From: Microvirga aerophila
GTDB lineage: Bacteria > Pseudomonadota > Alphaproteobacteria > Rhizobiales > Beijerinckiaceae
Direction: 5' to 3'
Assembly (NCBI RefSeq): GCF_003332305.1
Contig: NZ_QOIO01000004.1
Location: forward strand, 62,001 to 126,000
Length of the DNA: 64,000 bases
The position numbers and the translations under genes were made by a program. Positions 53,334 through 61,575 of this stretch are shown in pieces (position 1 is the stretch's first letter; the number at the start of each line of letters is the position of its first letter). The notes under the pieces are model-generated. The model had not been told where the DNA came from. It saw only the letters and a program-made list of their open reading frames with translations, and made no database searches.

Positions 53334-53667
53334 GGCGCCCTCAATCATCCGAATAGGCTTTGCTCCAAAGCCATATAGAGCAGCTTTTCGCATAGATGGC
53401 TCAGATATGGTGAAGCCATCTGTGGACGGAACTATCCTGTCGATGGAGTTGCTCCTCGCGCGCCTTGGCTTGTGGCTCTGCCGAGACCCTAAGGCCTCGC
53501 ATACAACCGGTAGTGGGGGCGAGGGTGCCCTTGATATGTTCCGGTGAGCGATCCACAGAGACGGGTAGGAGGCGTCAATGGGCTAACCGACATGGCCTGT
53601 TTGCGAAACTTTACTGTTCAATTCGCGACCACTGCTCGTTAGCCTACGGCACCGCAAGGAGGGTCCA
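53334..53667. other. 334-bp divergent promoter region, trkA and arginase genes
   Basis: No gene supported. It holds the promoters for trkA (leftward) and arginase (rightward). GCAAGGAGGG right before 53668 is the arginase ribosome site. Confidence 0.4.
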
Positions 53668-54618
53668 ATGACGTCGAAGCCGTGCATTGTTTTGGGAGCG
53701 CCAGTTCAGGTGGGCGCCGGCCGGCCTGGCTGCGACATGGGCCCGAGTGCCTTTCGTACCGCTGGTTTGCTGACCGAACTCCGCAATCTCGGCTACTCGG
53801 TTGAGGACCGGGGGAACATCATACCCAATTCACTCCGTGATCTGCGCCATCCGAACTCTATGATCAAGGCCCTTCCGGAAATCGTGGCTTGGACCGAAGC
53901 GATCGCGGAAGCGGCTTATCAGGCGAGCGGTGAAGGCATGCCAATTTTCATTGGCGGCGATCATAGCCTTTCGGCCGGTTCAATGACGGGCCTCGCCCGC
54001 CGCGCCGCAGAGGAAGGCCGCGAACTCTTCGTCCTGTGGCTCGATTCGCACCCGGACTTTCACACGCTTGAGACGACAACGAGCGGCAACCTGCACGGCG
54101 TGCCGATGGCGTATGCGACGGGCCTTGAAGGTTTCGAGGGCTACTTCCCTGCACTCGCGGCTCCCATCAAGCCACAGAACGTGTGCATGATGGGAATCCG
54201 CAGCGTCGATCCGGAAGAGCGCGCTGCGTTGAGGACCGCGGGCGTGACGATCCACGATATGCGAGCCATCGACGAGAACGGCATTGTTGCGCTGCTCGAT
54301 CCGTTTTTGAAGCGTGTTGCGGCAGCGGACGGCGTCATCCATGTCAGCTTGGATGTGGATTTCCTTGACCCTGGCATCGCTCCCGGCGTCGGCACCACCG
54401 TTCCTGGCGGCGCGACCTTCCGCGAAGCGCATCTCATCATGGAAATCCTGCACGATAGCGGCCTCGTGGGGAGCCTCGACTTGGTTGAGCTCAATCCTTT
54501 CCTCGACGAGCGCGGCCGCACGGCCCTGCTCATGGTCGATCTCGTGGCAAGCCTGGTGGGGCGGCGCGTCCTCGATCGACCAACCCAGAGTTACCGTTAC
54601 ACCCCCACGATTGGTTGA
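53668..54618 (+). CDS. rocF: arginase
   Basis: Manganese arginase/ureohydrolase of 316 aa, splitting arginine into ornithine and urea. Metal ligands: FIGGDHSLSAGS (His), WLDSHPDFHTLE (Asp-x-His-x3-Asp-like) and HVSLDVDFLDPGIAPGVGT (two Asp). SGNLHGVPMAYATGL is the substrate loop seen in arginases rather than agmatinases. AAGGAGG precedes ATG 53668. It stands alone. Confidence 0.93.
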   Translation: MTSKPCIVLGAPVQVGAGRPGCDMGPSAFRTAGLLTELRNLGYSVEDRGNIIPNSLRDLRHPNSMIKALPEIVAWTEAIAEAAYQASGEGMPIFIGGDHSLSAGSMTGLARRAAEEGRELFVLWLDSHPDFHTLETTTSGNLHGVPMAYATGLEGFEGYFPALAAPIKPQNVCMMGIRSVDPEERAALRTAGVTIHDMRAIDENGIVALLDPFLKRVAAADGVIHVSLDVDFLDPGIAPGVGTTVPGGATFREAHLIMEILHDSGLVGSLDLVELNPFLDERGRTALLMVDLVASLVGRRVLDRPTQSYRYTPTIG

Positions 54619-54916
54619 GCATTGGACGGCCTCTGGTTGAGTATCTGTTCAAGATGAGCAGCCTCGAACAGAGAAGCCAAAGCCCAGAGTGGTACATAGT
54701 AGCAGTAGTGCTTCCGGCCAAGATAGAAACCATTATGAACAGAATGGTAACCTGAAACCGCTATCAGAAATATTTAGGAAAAAATTCAATAAAGATTTCT
54801 TCTTTACCAAAATCGATAGCCACTAGGTAGGATTTTTATTGGGGCGGTAACTCGAACGTAAGCGCTTTTGTTGTAACTCGCGGATGCCCGAGTCGCGGGG
54901 AATCAATGGAACGCAA
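54619..54916. other. 298-bp AT-rich intergenic region
   Basis: The part 54720-54860 is clearly more AT-rich than the surroundings, with A and T runs (for example around 54770-54800 and 54825-54840). This may reflect a promoter region or recently acquired DNA upstream of the RTX gene. No gene seen. Confidence 0.45.
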
Positions 54917-56008
54917 ATGTCCAGCTTCACGATCTACGATAATGCCCTTACCGGCATGGATAATGTTAATTTTGACGCCTTTGGACTCTCGTATTCAGGC
55001 GAGAGTCTCGCGATCATCGATAATTCGATACCAGGTCAGGTTACGTATTCAGTATTCGGTAACAAATCGGTCGACACGTTCGTAGTTGACTATAGCACTA
55101 TCAGCGGTGGATTCGTCATCGACGATATCGTCGCGACGTATGGCGGAATTCTCTCGTTTGAAGCTCACAACGTAGGTGCCTTCGTCACTGCTACCCAGAT
55201 TGCTAACAACGATCTTTTTTCGAGTATCCCGCTTGATGGATTCAACACGTTCAACGGCAACTCCTATAACGATGTCATCAACGCCGGAGCCGGAAATGAC
55301 GCTGTATATGGCAATGACGGCAACGACTCGATCTTTGGCGGGGAAGGCGACGATTACCTCGACGGCGGCGCGGGCATCGACGTTCTCTACGGCGGCTGGG
55401 GCAACGACACGTTCGTGTTCGACGATCCCTCCGATCAATTCTCGGACGATGGCGGCGTCGACACGCTTATCGTGACCTACAATAATGCGGAGCTGCCGGA
55501 CGGACCGAACTGGATCGAGAACCTGCTGTTCGCCGGTGAAGGCAATTTCACGGGCCGTGGCAACGCACTTGGCAACATGATCCTGGGCGGCGCGGGCCGG
55601 GACGTCATCTATGGCAATGGTGGCGATGATTTGCTTGTTGGCGAAGGGGGCAATGATGTCCTGATTGGCGGCAAAGGCAAGGATACTTTTGTGTTTGACG
55701 CGGCTCTCGGGACGGCTAAAACCGACCGCAAGGTAAACTTCGACACCATCAAGGACTTCAAGGTTACTGATGATACGATCTGGCTTGAGACCGCCGTGTT
55801 CCGGAAGCTCACCAAGAGCGGTACGTTAAGCAAGTCGTACTTCACCATTGGCGCTGCCGCCAAGGACAAGAACGACTACATTGTCTACGACAGCAAGAAG
55901 GGCATTCTCTACTATGATGCTGACGGATCCGGGCGCGGTCAGGCCATTGAGTTCGCTCAGCTGTCCAAGAACCTTAAAATGACCAACAAGGACTTTTACG
56001 TCCTGTGA
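54917..56008 (+). CDS. RTX-type calcium-binding protein
   Basis: Exported RTX protein of 363 aa. After a beta-rich N-terminal region it has two blocks of GGxGxDxLx repeats: AGAGNDAVYGNDGNDSIFGG with EGDDYLDGGAGIDVLYGG, and later GNGGDDLLVGEGGNDVLIGG. The C-terminus (DTIKDFKVTDDTIWLETAVF and following) is a type I secretion-type domain ending hydrophobic (KDFYVL). The start ATG 54917 is used; ATG 54884 is possible. Unlike the copy at 5608 it is intact. Function: calcium-dependent surface or secreted protein. Confidence 0.82.
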   Translation: MSSFTIYDNALTGMDNVNFDAFGLSYSGESLAIIDNSIPGQVTYSVFGNKSVDTFVVDYSTISGGFVIDDIVATYGGILSFEAHNVGAFVTATQIANNDLFSSIPLDGFNTFNGNSYNDVINAGAGNDAVYGNDGNDSIFGGEGDDYLDGGAGIDVLYGGWGNDTFVFDDPSDQFSDDGGVDTLIVTYNNAELPDGPNWIENLLFAGEGNFTGRGNALGNMILGGAGRDVIYGNGGDDLLVGEGGNDVLIGGKGKDTFVFDAALGTAKTDRKVNFDTIKDFKVTDDTIWLETAVFRKLTKSGTLSKSYFTIGAAAKDKNDYIVYDSKKGILYYDADGSGRGQAIEFAQLSKNLKMTNKDFYVL

Positions 56009-56161
56009 AAATGGACGCGGTTCGCTCTGGACGAGCGTTGCTGCCCTTCGTCGAAGCTTGAACCCTGGGGGAATCCTCAGGGTTCATTGTGCCGATGGAG
56101 TGATGGTTCACTCTCGCGCACTCAGACGATCCTATTCGATCAAAGGCGACGCAAAAGAAAA

Positions 56162-56197
56162 GCCTCCTCACCTGCCGTTACCGGCAACTGAGGAGGC
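56162..56197 (-). terminator. hairpin terminator for the minus-strand gene
   Basis: GCCTCCTCA (56162-56170) and TGAGGAGGC (56189-56197) pair, with an inner TGCCG/CGGCA pairing. On the minus strand the stem is followed by TTTTCTTTTG, a terminator tail for the gene at 56385-56693. Confidence 0.7.
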
Positions 56198-56303
56198 CTC
56201 CTGGTCGTGAAGACTGAGCGCAGCCTTCGGCGCTTCAACGCACCACAGGACAGGGCGTTTCAGCTGGGCTGGAGAAAATCTGTGGCTTGGCGCCACTGAA
56301 GAT

Positions 56304-56348
56304 GGCGGTGGTGTCGCGGGAGCAAATCATGCCCGGCATGGCATGCGG
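56304..56348 (+). repeat. dispersed intergenic repeat, copy A
   Basis: First of four copies in the order GGCGGTGGTGTCGCG, G/A-G-A-G/A-T-A-like spacer, TCATGCC, GGCATGGCATG. It sits just after the minus-strand gene's 3' end. Confidence 0.7.
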
Positions 56349-56384
56349 TGTGGAAGAGGGCTGCTGGGCCTGTCCTTCGGTCCT

Positions 56385-56693
56385 CTAGGCTCCCCGACTC
56401 TCGAGATAGGCTCTGGCTGACTTGATCGTGGCATCGCACTGCGGTGAGGAACTGCTGAGGACGGTTTCTGGAGCCGCGTTGCCAGACCAGACGTCCATTG
56501 TGGTGGTCAGGACCCATGTGGGATCGGCCATCGCCCGGTCGGCAAGCCTGGGCAGGGAGGCTTCGGCGCAGGCTCTCACATCGGCAATGATAGCTTGCGG
56601 CGCCCGGGCATCGGCGAGCCGCTTGCTGATCTCGCCTTGGAGCGGGTCAACGATCAGCAGGTTGACGAAGAAAGCCAGAATGTCGTGGATCAT
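56385..56693 (-). CDS. hypothetical protein
   Basis: Protein of 102 aa with one hydrophobic N-terminal stretch (HDILAFFVNLLIVDPL), then a helical region ISKRLADARAPQAIIADVRA and a C-terminal SSSSPQCDATIKSARAYLES. ATG 56693 has GGAGG five bases upstream; ATG 56723 does not. No family recognised. It is bracketed by dispersed repeats A and B. Confidence 0.6.
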   Translation of the reverse strand: MIHDILAFFVNLLIVDPLQGEISKRLADARAPQAIIADVRACAEASLPRLADRAMADPTWVLTTTMDVWSGNAAPETVLSSSSPQCDATIKSARAYLESRGA

Positions 56694-56839
56694 GCCCACC
56701 TCCGCTGCCGGCAGCCAGATCAAAGAAGATCCGACATCACGTAAGTGCCAGCTTGCCTTACATCAGAGGGGCCCGGATCAAGGGTCTGCCTTGGGTTAAG
56801 CATTGACAGTGAAGGTTCAAGGCCTCGGCCGCTCAAGGG

Positions 56840-56875
56840 AGCGGTGGTGTCGCGAGTAAGTCATGGCTGGCATGC
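56840..56875 (+). repeat. dispersed intergenic repeat, copy B
   Basis: Short copy reading AGCGGTGGTGTCGCGAGTA, then TCATGGCTGGCATGCC. Relative to copies A and C it is shorter by one base in the middle. It lies between the two small genes. Confidence 0.7.
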
Positions 56876-56987
56876 CCGAACAAGCGGAGGGTGACTGCGT
56901 CAGGTCGGCATTGCCAGCCTAGGAACCGCTTTCGGCTGCCCATATCGCCTTCAGCCGGCACTCCGTCGGAATGAAAGTGACGCTGGA

Positions 56988-57296
56988 ATGGCTAAGCTCG
57001 CGCTGTATGTGCCCCTGGAAGCCAAGGCGGGCCGGGAGGAGGAGGCGGCCGAGTTTCTTCGTTCTGCCTTGCCTCTCGTCGAGGATGAGCCCGGGACGAC
57101 AACCTGGTACGCAGTGCGGTTTGATCACAATACATTTGCAATCTTTGATGCGTTTCCGGATGAGGCTGCGCGAGATGCTCATCTGGCTGGCAAGGTCGCA
57201 GTCGCTTTAATCCAGCGGGCTCCTGATCTCTTTGTTGATCCTCCAGAGATCCAGAGGCTGGAGATCCTCGCCTACAAACCCCACCGAGCAGCTTAG
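56988..57296 (+). CDS. antibiotic biosynthesis monooxygenase (ABM) domain protein
   Basis: ABM/dimeric alpha-beta barrel protein of 102 aa: LALYVPLEAKAGREEEAAEF, then DEPGTTTWYAVRFDHNTFAI and FDAFPDEAARDAHLAGKVAV, the typical ferredoxin-like fold. Members are quinol monooxygenases or heme-degrading enzymes; the exact role is unknown. The ribosome site is weak. It is bracketed by repeats B and C. Confidence 0.85.
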   Translation: MAKLALYVPLEAKAGREEEAAEFLRSALPLVEDEPGTTTWYAVRFDHNTFAIFDAFPDEAARDAHLAGKVAVALIQRAPDLFVDPPEIQRLEILAYKPHRAA

Positions 57297-57360
57297 GCCT
57301 CCCGCTGTAGCTAGAACCCCCTAAGCCGAAGGATTCAGGGGACGACTGCTGACCTTGGAG

Positions 57361-57555
57361 ACGGCGATGTCGCGGGAGTAGATCATGGGGAGAATGATTG
57401 AAGAGAGGTGAGGGTAGGGAGCATTACCGGCTCCCGCCGTTGGCCTGTTCCTGTGCACTCTGGGTAAACGGGACCGAGGACCTGCTAATTAAGGTCTGCC
57501 CATGCCTCCAAGCAGCTATTCGAGTAAGGCCCACCCTCGTGCCAAGAGCCGCCAT
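57361..57555 (+). repeat. dispersed intergenic repeat, copy C (long)
   Basis: Begins ACGGCGATGTCGCGGGAGTA, then ATCATG, and is followed by about 160 bases (CTCCCGCCGTTGGCCTG, TGGGTAAACGGGA, TTAAGGTCTGCCCATGCCTC, CAGCTATTC) that are repeated in copy D. The rest of this 464-bp gap before the transpeptidase stop holds no gene. Confidence 0.75.
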
Positions 57556-57760
57556 TCCCATCGCCCAATTCCCTTGGCAAGGGAATGGCTGGCGGGTCCT
57601 TGGATGCTGGCGTCGCCAACCTGGAGTCTTGCGTGACGACAGAGGCCGCGTCGTCGACCTTCCAGGGATCGCCACCCGCGCAATCGCTCAGACTTCAAGA
57701 ACGGGCCTGTTGTTTGCGCTGCACGCACCGGCAGCGCCCGGACCGAGGCTGGCGCCGTTG

Positions 57761-58471
57761 CTATGCCGGCAGGACGACCACCTTCGTCTTGACCGGCGTT
57801 CGTGAGTACAGGTGCATCATATCCTGGGTGAGAAGGCCGACGCAGCCGCTTGTGATGCCCGTACCGATCGATTCGGCGTCGAGGCTGGCGTAGATCGTGT
57901 AGAGCGTGTAAGCGCCGTTCTGATAGAGATAAAGCGTGCGGGCGCCGAGCGGATTGTCGAGGCCACCGGGCATGCCGCCGGCGTATTTCGCCGCCTCGGG
58001 CTGGCGCCGGATCATCTCCTTGGGCGGGGTCCAGGTCGCCCATTCGCCCTTGCGCCCGACATAAGCGTCACCGCTCCACCGGAACCCGTCGCGGCCGACA
58101 TTGGCGCCATAGCGGGTGGCGTTTCCGTCGTCCTCGATGCGGTAAACGTAGTAATTGCCGGGGTCGACGATAATCGTACCGGGCGCCTCTTTGGTGTCGT
58201 AGCGAACGGTCCTGCGATAATATTTCGGATCGACCTTGCTGACATCGACCGCCGGGATCGGGAACTTCTCATCCGGCACCGGCCCGTAGACCTTCGCTGC
58301 CTCGGCGAGGCTCATGCCATCGGATGTCACGCAGCCAGCTAGCCCTAGCGTGCCGACACCGACGGCCGATCCGACTAGAAACGACCGGCGGCTGAGAAGC
58401 CCCGCCCGACGCCCAAGCAAAGCCACATCGTCTGTCTCGCCAGCATCGGCATTCCCACCGTTCATGATCAT
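57761..58471 (-). CDS. L,D-transpeptidase (YkuD)-fold protein with altered catalytic site
   Basis: Exported YkuD-domain protein of 236 aa. Twin arginines in LLSRRSFLVGSAVGVGTLGL and LAGC suggest Tat export with a lipobox Cys. The domain has the Cys in TSGCVGLL (about residue 210), but the family's conserved His-Gly before it (R-I-H-G in relatives) reads T-I-Y-A, and the Arg after the Cys (GCIR) is Gly. It thus may be inactive in peptidoglycan cross-linking. The start ATG 58471 places the signal suitably; the frame continues to 58615. It lies between repeats C and D. Confidence 0.82.
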   Translation of the reverse strand: MIMNGGNADAGETDDVALLGRRAGLLSRRSFLVGSAVGVGTLGLAGCVTSDGMSLAEAAKVYGPVPDEKFPIPAVDVSKVDPKYYRRTVRYDTKEAPGTIIVDPGNYYVYRIEDDGNATRYGANVGRDGFRWSGDAYVGRKGEWATWTPPKEMIRRQPEAAKYAGGMPGGLDNPLGARTLYLYQNGAYTLYTIYASLDAESIGTGITSGCVGLLTQDMMHLYSRTPVKTKVVVLPA

Positions 58472-58751
58472 GATTTGGCCATTTCCCTTGTCCTGTTGCC
58501 CGACGAGACAATGCTCCGGCATACACCCGCTGAACGTCTTGTTGTGCTGGAGATTGCCGTCACACGGCTTCATTGGCAAGCCGGGCCTTCGCTGCAGCTC
58601 GTCATATAAGCTCAAGCTGACAATCGTTTGCTAACTAACCAACGTTGGAGATGCGTAGCAGATGGTTCAATTGAGCTCCGCCCTAAGACTTTTGCTTTTG
58701 CTGCTATTTGTCGGACCAGGTGCTGGCAGGCTAGCCGGTGATTTCGGATAG

Positions 58752-58962
58752 GGCGGTGGTGTCGCGAGAATAGGTCATGCCGAGGGTATGGCATGAGGTT
58801 GGTGAAGGGAAGGTTGCACTCGGCAGGGCAGGGGCGCTACCTGCTCCCGCAGTTGGCTGGTTCCTGTGCACGCTGGGTAAACGGGAAGGAAGGCCCGCTG
58901 AATTAAGGTCTGCCCATGCCTCTAGAGCAGCTATTCAGGTAAGGTCCGCCTCGTGCCAGGTC
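58752..58962 (+). repeat. dispersed intergenic repeat, copy D (long)
   Basis: Begins GGCGGTGGTGTCGCGAGAATA, then GGTCATGCC and GGCATGAGG, and shares with copy C the segments CTCCCGCAGTTGGCTGG, CTGGGTAAACGGGA and TTAAGGTCTGCCCATGCCTC over about 190 bases. It is the downstream direct repeat of the transpeptidase gene. Confidence 0.75.
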
Positions 58963-58991
58963 CGGACCTTCGCGTCAGTTAGGCACAGCTC

Positions 58992-60269
58992 TCAGTTTTG
59001 ACATGTATCCACGTGGCTGAGCCTGTGGAGGCGATCCGGGCTCATCTCCCTGAGTGAGTTGATTCCGAGCAGACCCATGTTGCGATCGATCTCCGTGGAA
59101 AGGATGCGGACCGCATGGCTGACGCCGGCCTCTCCTGCTATGGCGGCCGCATAAACGAACGGACGGCCAACGAAGACAAATGCCGCACCAAGGGCGATGG
59201 CCTTCAGCACGTCAGAGCCTCGCCGGACACCACCATCCATCATGATCGGGATGGTTCCCGCAAGCGCTTCCGCAATGCCCCGGAGGACGCGTAGGGGCGA
59301 GACTGCCCCGTCGAGTTGCCGACCGCCATGGTTCGAGACGACGATTCCATCGACGCCACTGTCCCGGGCGATGCAGGCATCCTCTTTGGCCATGATGCCC
59401 TTGACGACCAAGCGTCCCTTCCACCGTTCCCGGATCAGCTCCAGATGACGCCAGTTTAGGTGATCCTTCGCTCCGAAGTCCCGCATCACGCTCCTGGCCA
59501 GGATCGGAGCGCCGCGTGTCGCGTAGGAATTCTCGAAGTGGGGCATGCCGTGCATCAGCAGCGTCCGCAGGAACGTGTTCAACGTCCAGTTCGGTCGTAT
59601 TATGCCGTCCCATGCCAGGCGCGGGCCGGGCCGAAGAGGTGTCGAGAAGCCACTCCGAACGTTGTTCTCGCGATTGGCTAGGACTGCCGTGTCCACAGTC
59701 AGCACGAGTGTCCCAAAGCCTGCCCGTTCCACCCGCTCCAGCAGCCCGAGGATCCGGTCCGGTTCACCTGGCAGATAGGCCTGGAACCAAGCCTCGGGGT
59801 TCGCCCCAGCAACGTCCTCCAAGCGGATGAGGGAAGACCCGCTCATCACCATCGGGATGTTCGCCTGCCCGGCCGCCCGCGCAAGGACCAGGTCGCCGCG
59901 GTAGGCGGAAAGGGCGCTGATCCCCATGGGAGCGATCCCGAAGGGAGCCGCGTATGTGCGGCCGAGCAGTTCGACCTTCTGCGTTCTCTTGGATACGTCA
60001 ACGAGCACCCGCGGGACGAAGCCGAATTCCTCGAAGGCCGACCTGTTGTCGCGGAGAGACGCATTGGTCTCAGCGGCTCCCGAGACATACCCGAAGATCG
60101 GCCGCGGCAGGTGGCGGCGCGCTGCAGTCTCGAAGTCGTCGAGTGCGAGGATCCGGCGAAGACGCCTTGGAAGAGCGGCAGGAGGCGGTCGCACGATACC
60201 CTTGACAGGCGTGGATTCCAGGTCCGTTGAGGATCGCTCCATACCGTGCGGCGTGTCAGAATTTCCCAT
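58992..60269 (-). CDS. FMN-dependent alpha-hydroxyacid dehydrogenase (LldD-like)
   Basis: Flavin dehydrogenase/oxidase of 425 aa in the L-lactate dehydrogenase/glycolate oxidase family. The N-terminal LPRPIFGYVSGAAETNASLR, APMGISALSAYRGDLVLARA, QAYLPGEPDRILGLLE and VLTVDTAVLANRENNVRSGF give the substrate and FMN pockets; the catalytic His is in VVSNHGGRQLDG, with GGVRRGSDVLKAIALGAAFV closing the phosphate site. The start ATG 60269 has GGAG upstream; GTG 60290 is possible. Likely oxidises a 2-hydroxy acid imported by the Tct transporter upstream. Confidence 0.92.
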   Translation of the reverse strand: MGNSDTPHGMERSSTDLESTPVKGIVRPPPAALPRRLRRILALDDFETAARRHLPRPIFGYVSGAAETNASLRDNRSAFEEFGFVPRVLVDVSKRTQKVELLGRTYAAPFGIAPMGISALSAYRGDLVLARAAGQANIPMVMSGSSLIRLEDVAGANPEAWFQAYLPGEPDRILGLLERVERAGFGTLVLTVDTAVLANRENNVRSGFSTPLRPGPRLAWDGIIRPNWTLNTFLRTLLMHGMPHFENSYATRGAPILARSVMRDFGAKDHLNWRHLELIRERWKGRLVVKGIMAKEDACIARDSGVDGIVVSNHGGRQLDGAVSPLRVLRGIAEALAGTIPIMMDGGVRRGSDVLKAIALGAAFVFVGRPFVYAAAIAGEAGVSHAVRILSTEIDRNMGLLGINSLREMSPDRLHRLSHVDTCQN

Positions 60270-60474
60270 GGAAGTCTTCTCTCCAATCACTCATGAATGA
60301 GGAATGGCACGGCGCACTGGTGATCACCTGTGGCCCCTCGATCGCCGGATGTTTCGAGCTTTCCGGAAAGCGTACAGGAATGGCGGCGCATTCCCGTGGC
60401 GGGTCCGTCCGTACCAGTCGATCTTCGACGAACGTAGTGAGGCGACGACATCGATGCCCTTCCTTTTCGGCACA

Positions 60475-60505
60475 CCGAGGATGAAGGCTGAGGCTTCATC
60501 CTCGG
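60475..60505 (-). terminator. perfect 12-bp hairpin after amidohydrolase gene
   Basis: CCGAGGATGAAG (60475-60486) and CTTCATCCTCGG (60494-60505) pair perfectly. It lies 16 bases past the amidohydrolase stop (minus strand). Without a T-run it may stop, attenuate or stabilise the transcript before the lldD-like gene. Confidence 0.55.
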
Positions 60506-60520
60506 GCGCAGCGGCGAACA

Positions 60521-61492
60521 TCAAGCGGATTTCGGGAATCCGTACAGCGTAGCTGGATTTTCCACGAGGATGCGTTGCCGCGTGGTTTCGTTGGGCGCCC
60601 AAGAACTCAGGAGGTCGAAAAGCACGGCATCATCGGGCATTTGTGCCTGGCCCCGATGGGGCCAGTCGCTGCCCCAAACCAATCGCTCGGGAGCGGCCCT
60701 GACATAAGCTTGGGCTACCTTGGAGGCGTCAGCATAGGCTGGCGGCCCGCTGGTCGTGTTGAGATATGCGCCTGAGAGTTTGACCCATGTTTTGCCCTGA
60801 TCGAGGAGTTTGCGAACGACCGGGTAGGCGCGGTGGTCGACGCCGGAGGGAGGTGGCAACCGACCCAAATGGTCGATGACGAGCGGAGTTGGCAGGCGCA
60901 GCAACACGCTCTCCAGGTCTGCAATCTGGTCACCCGTCATATAAACCTGTACGTGCCAACCAAGGGGATGCACTTTCCTGGCCATGTTCTCGAGTCGCTC
61001 TGCCGTCGTCACGCCCCAGGATTGCGGACTGACGAAGTTGACCCGGATTCCGACCGCACCTTGGGCAGCCATTGCCTTCAACTCGGCATCTGTGATGTCG
61101 AGGTCGACGACGACTACCGCCCGGGCGGATGGCCCAAGCTGGGCGACGCCGTCGAGCGTGGCGCGGTTGTCGATACCATACGTCGATGGAGTGACCACCA
61201 CGGCCCGACTTGTTCCAATGCGCTTCTGGAACAGCCGGTAAGCCGCGACATCGCTATCGCTGACGGGCTCGCCCTTCCAATGCGACGATGCCGGAAAGCG
61301 AGTGCTGAAGATATGAATGTGTGAGTCGCACGCGTTGGGCGGTACGCTCGATTTGGGACTTTCGGTCCCAGAGGAAAATAGCACGACCTGCTGGGCACGA
61401 GCCTCCCGGCTGCGCAATCCGCTGGCGGCAGCCACGACGCCGAGCGCACTTGCCTTGAGAAATTCACGTCGATTCGTGCGGAAGCGATCCAT
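60521..61492 (-). CDS. Tat-exported amidohydrolase family protein
   Basis: Metal-dependent TIM-barrel hydrolase of 323 aa, close to the 2-pyrone-4,6-dicarboxylate lactonase/amidohydrolase 2 group. The N-terminal TNRREFLKASALGVVAAASG is a Tat signal. CDSHIHIF is the first metal-binding motif, VVVVDLDITDAELKAMAAQG, LPTPLVIDHLGRLPPPSG (His) and VWGSDWPHRG (Asp) complete the barrel. It likely hydrolyses a lactone or amide in the periplasm, feeding the tricarboxylate transporter cluster. Start ATG 61492. Confidence 0.88.
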   Translation of the reverse strand: MDRFRTNRREFLKASALGVVAAASGLRSREARAQQVVLFSSGTESPKSSVPPNACDSHIHIFSTRFPASSHWKGEPVSDSDVAAYRLFQKRIGTSRAVVVTPSTYGIDNRATLDGVAQLGPSARAVVVVDLDITDAELKAMAAQGAVGIRVNFVSPQSWGVTTAERLENMARKVHPLGWHVQVYMTGDQIADLESVLLRLPTPLVIDHLGRLPPPSGVDHRAYPVVRKLLDQGKTWVKLSGAYLNTTSGPPAYADASKVAQAYVRAAPERLVWGSDWPHRGQAQMPDDAVLFDLLSSWAPNETTRQRILVENPATLYGFPKSA

Positions 61493-61575
61493 TGCAGTCT
61501 CCTGTGTTCACGCTGGAAAACCGAGAAGTCATCGCAAAGTCGACAGCCCGCAAAGAGCCGCGGGCTGATATCGTT

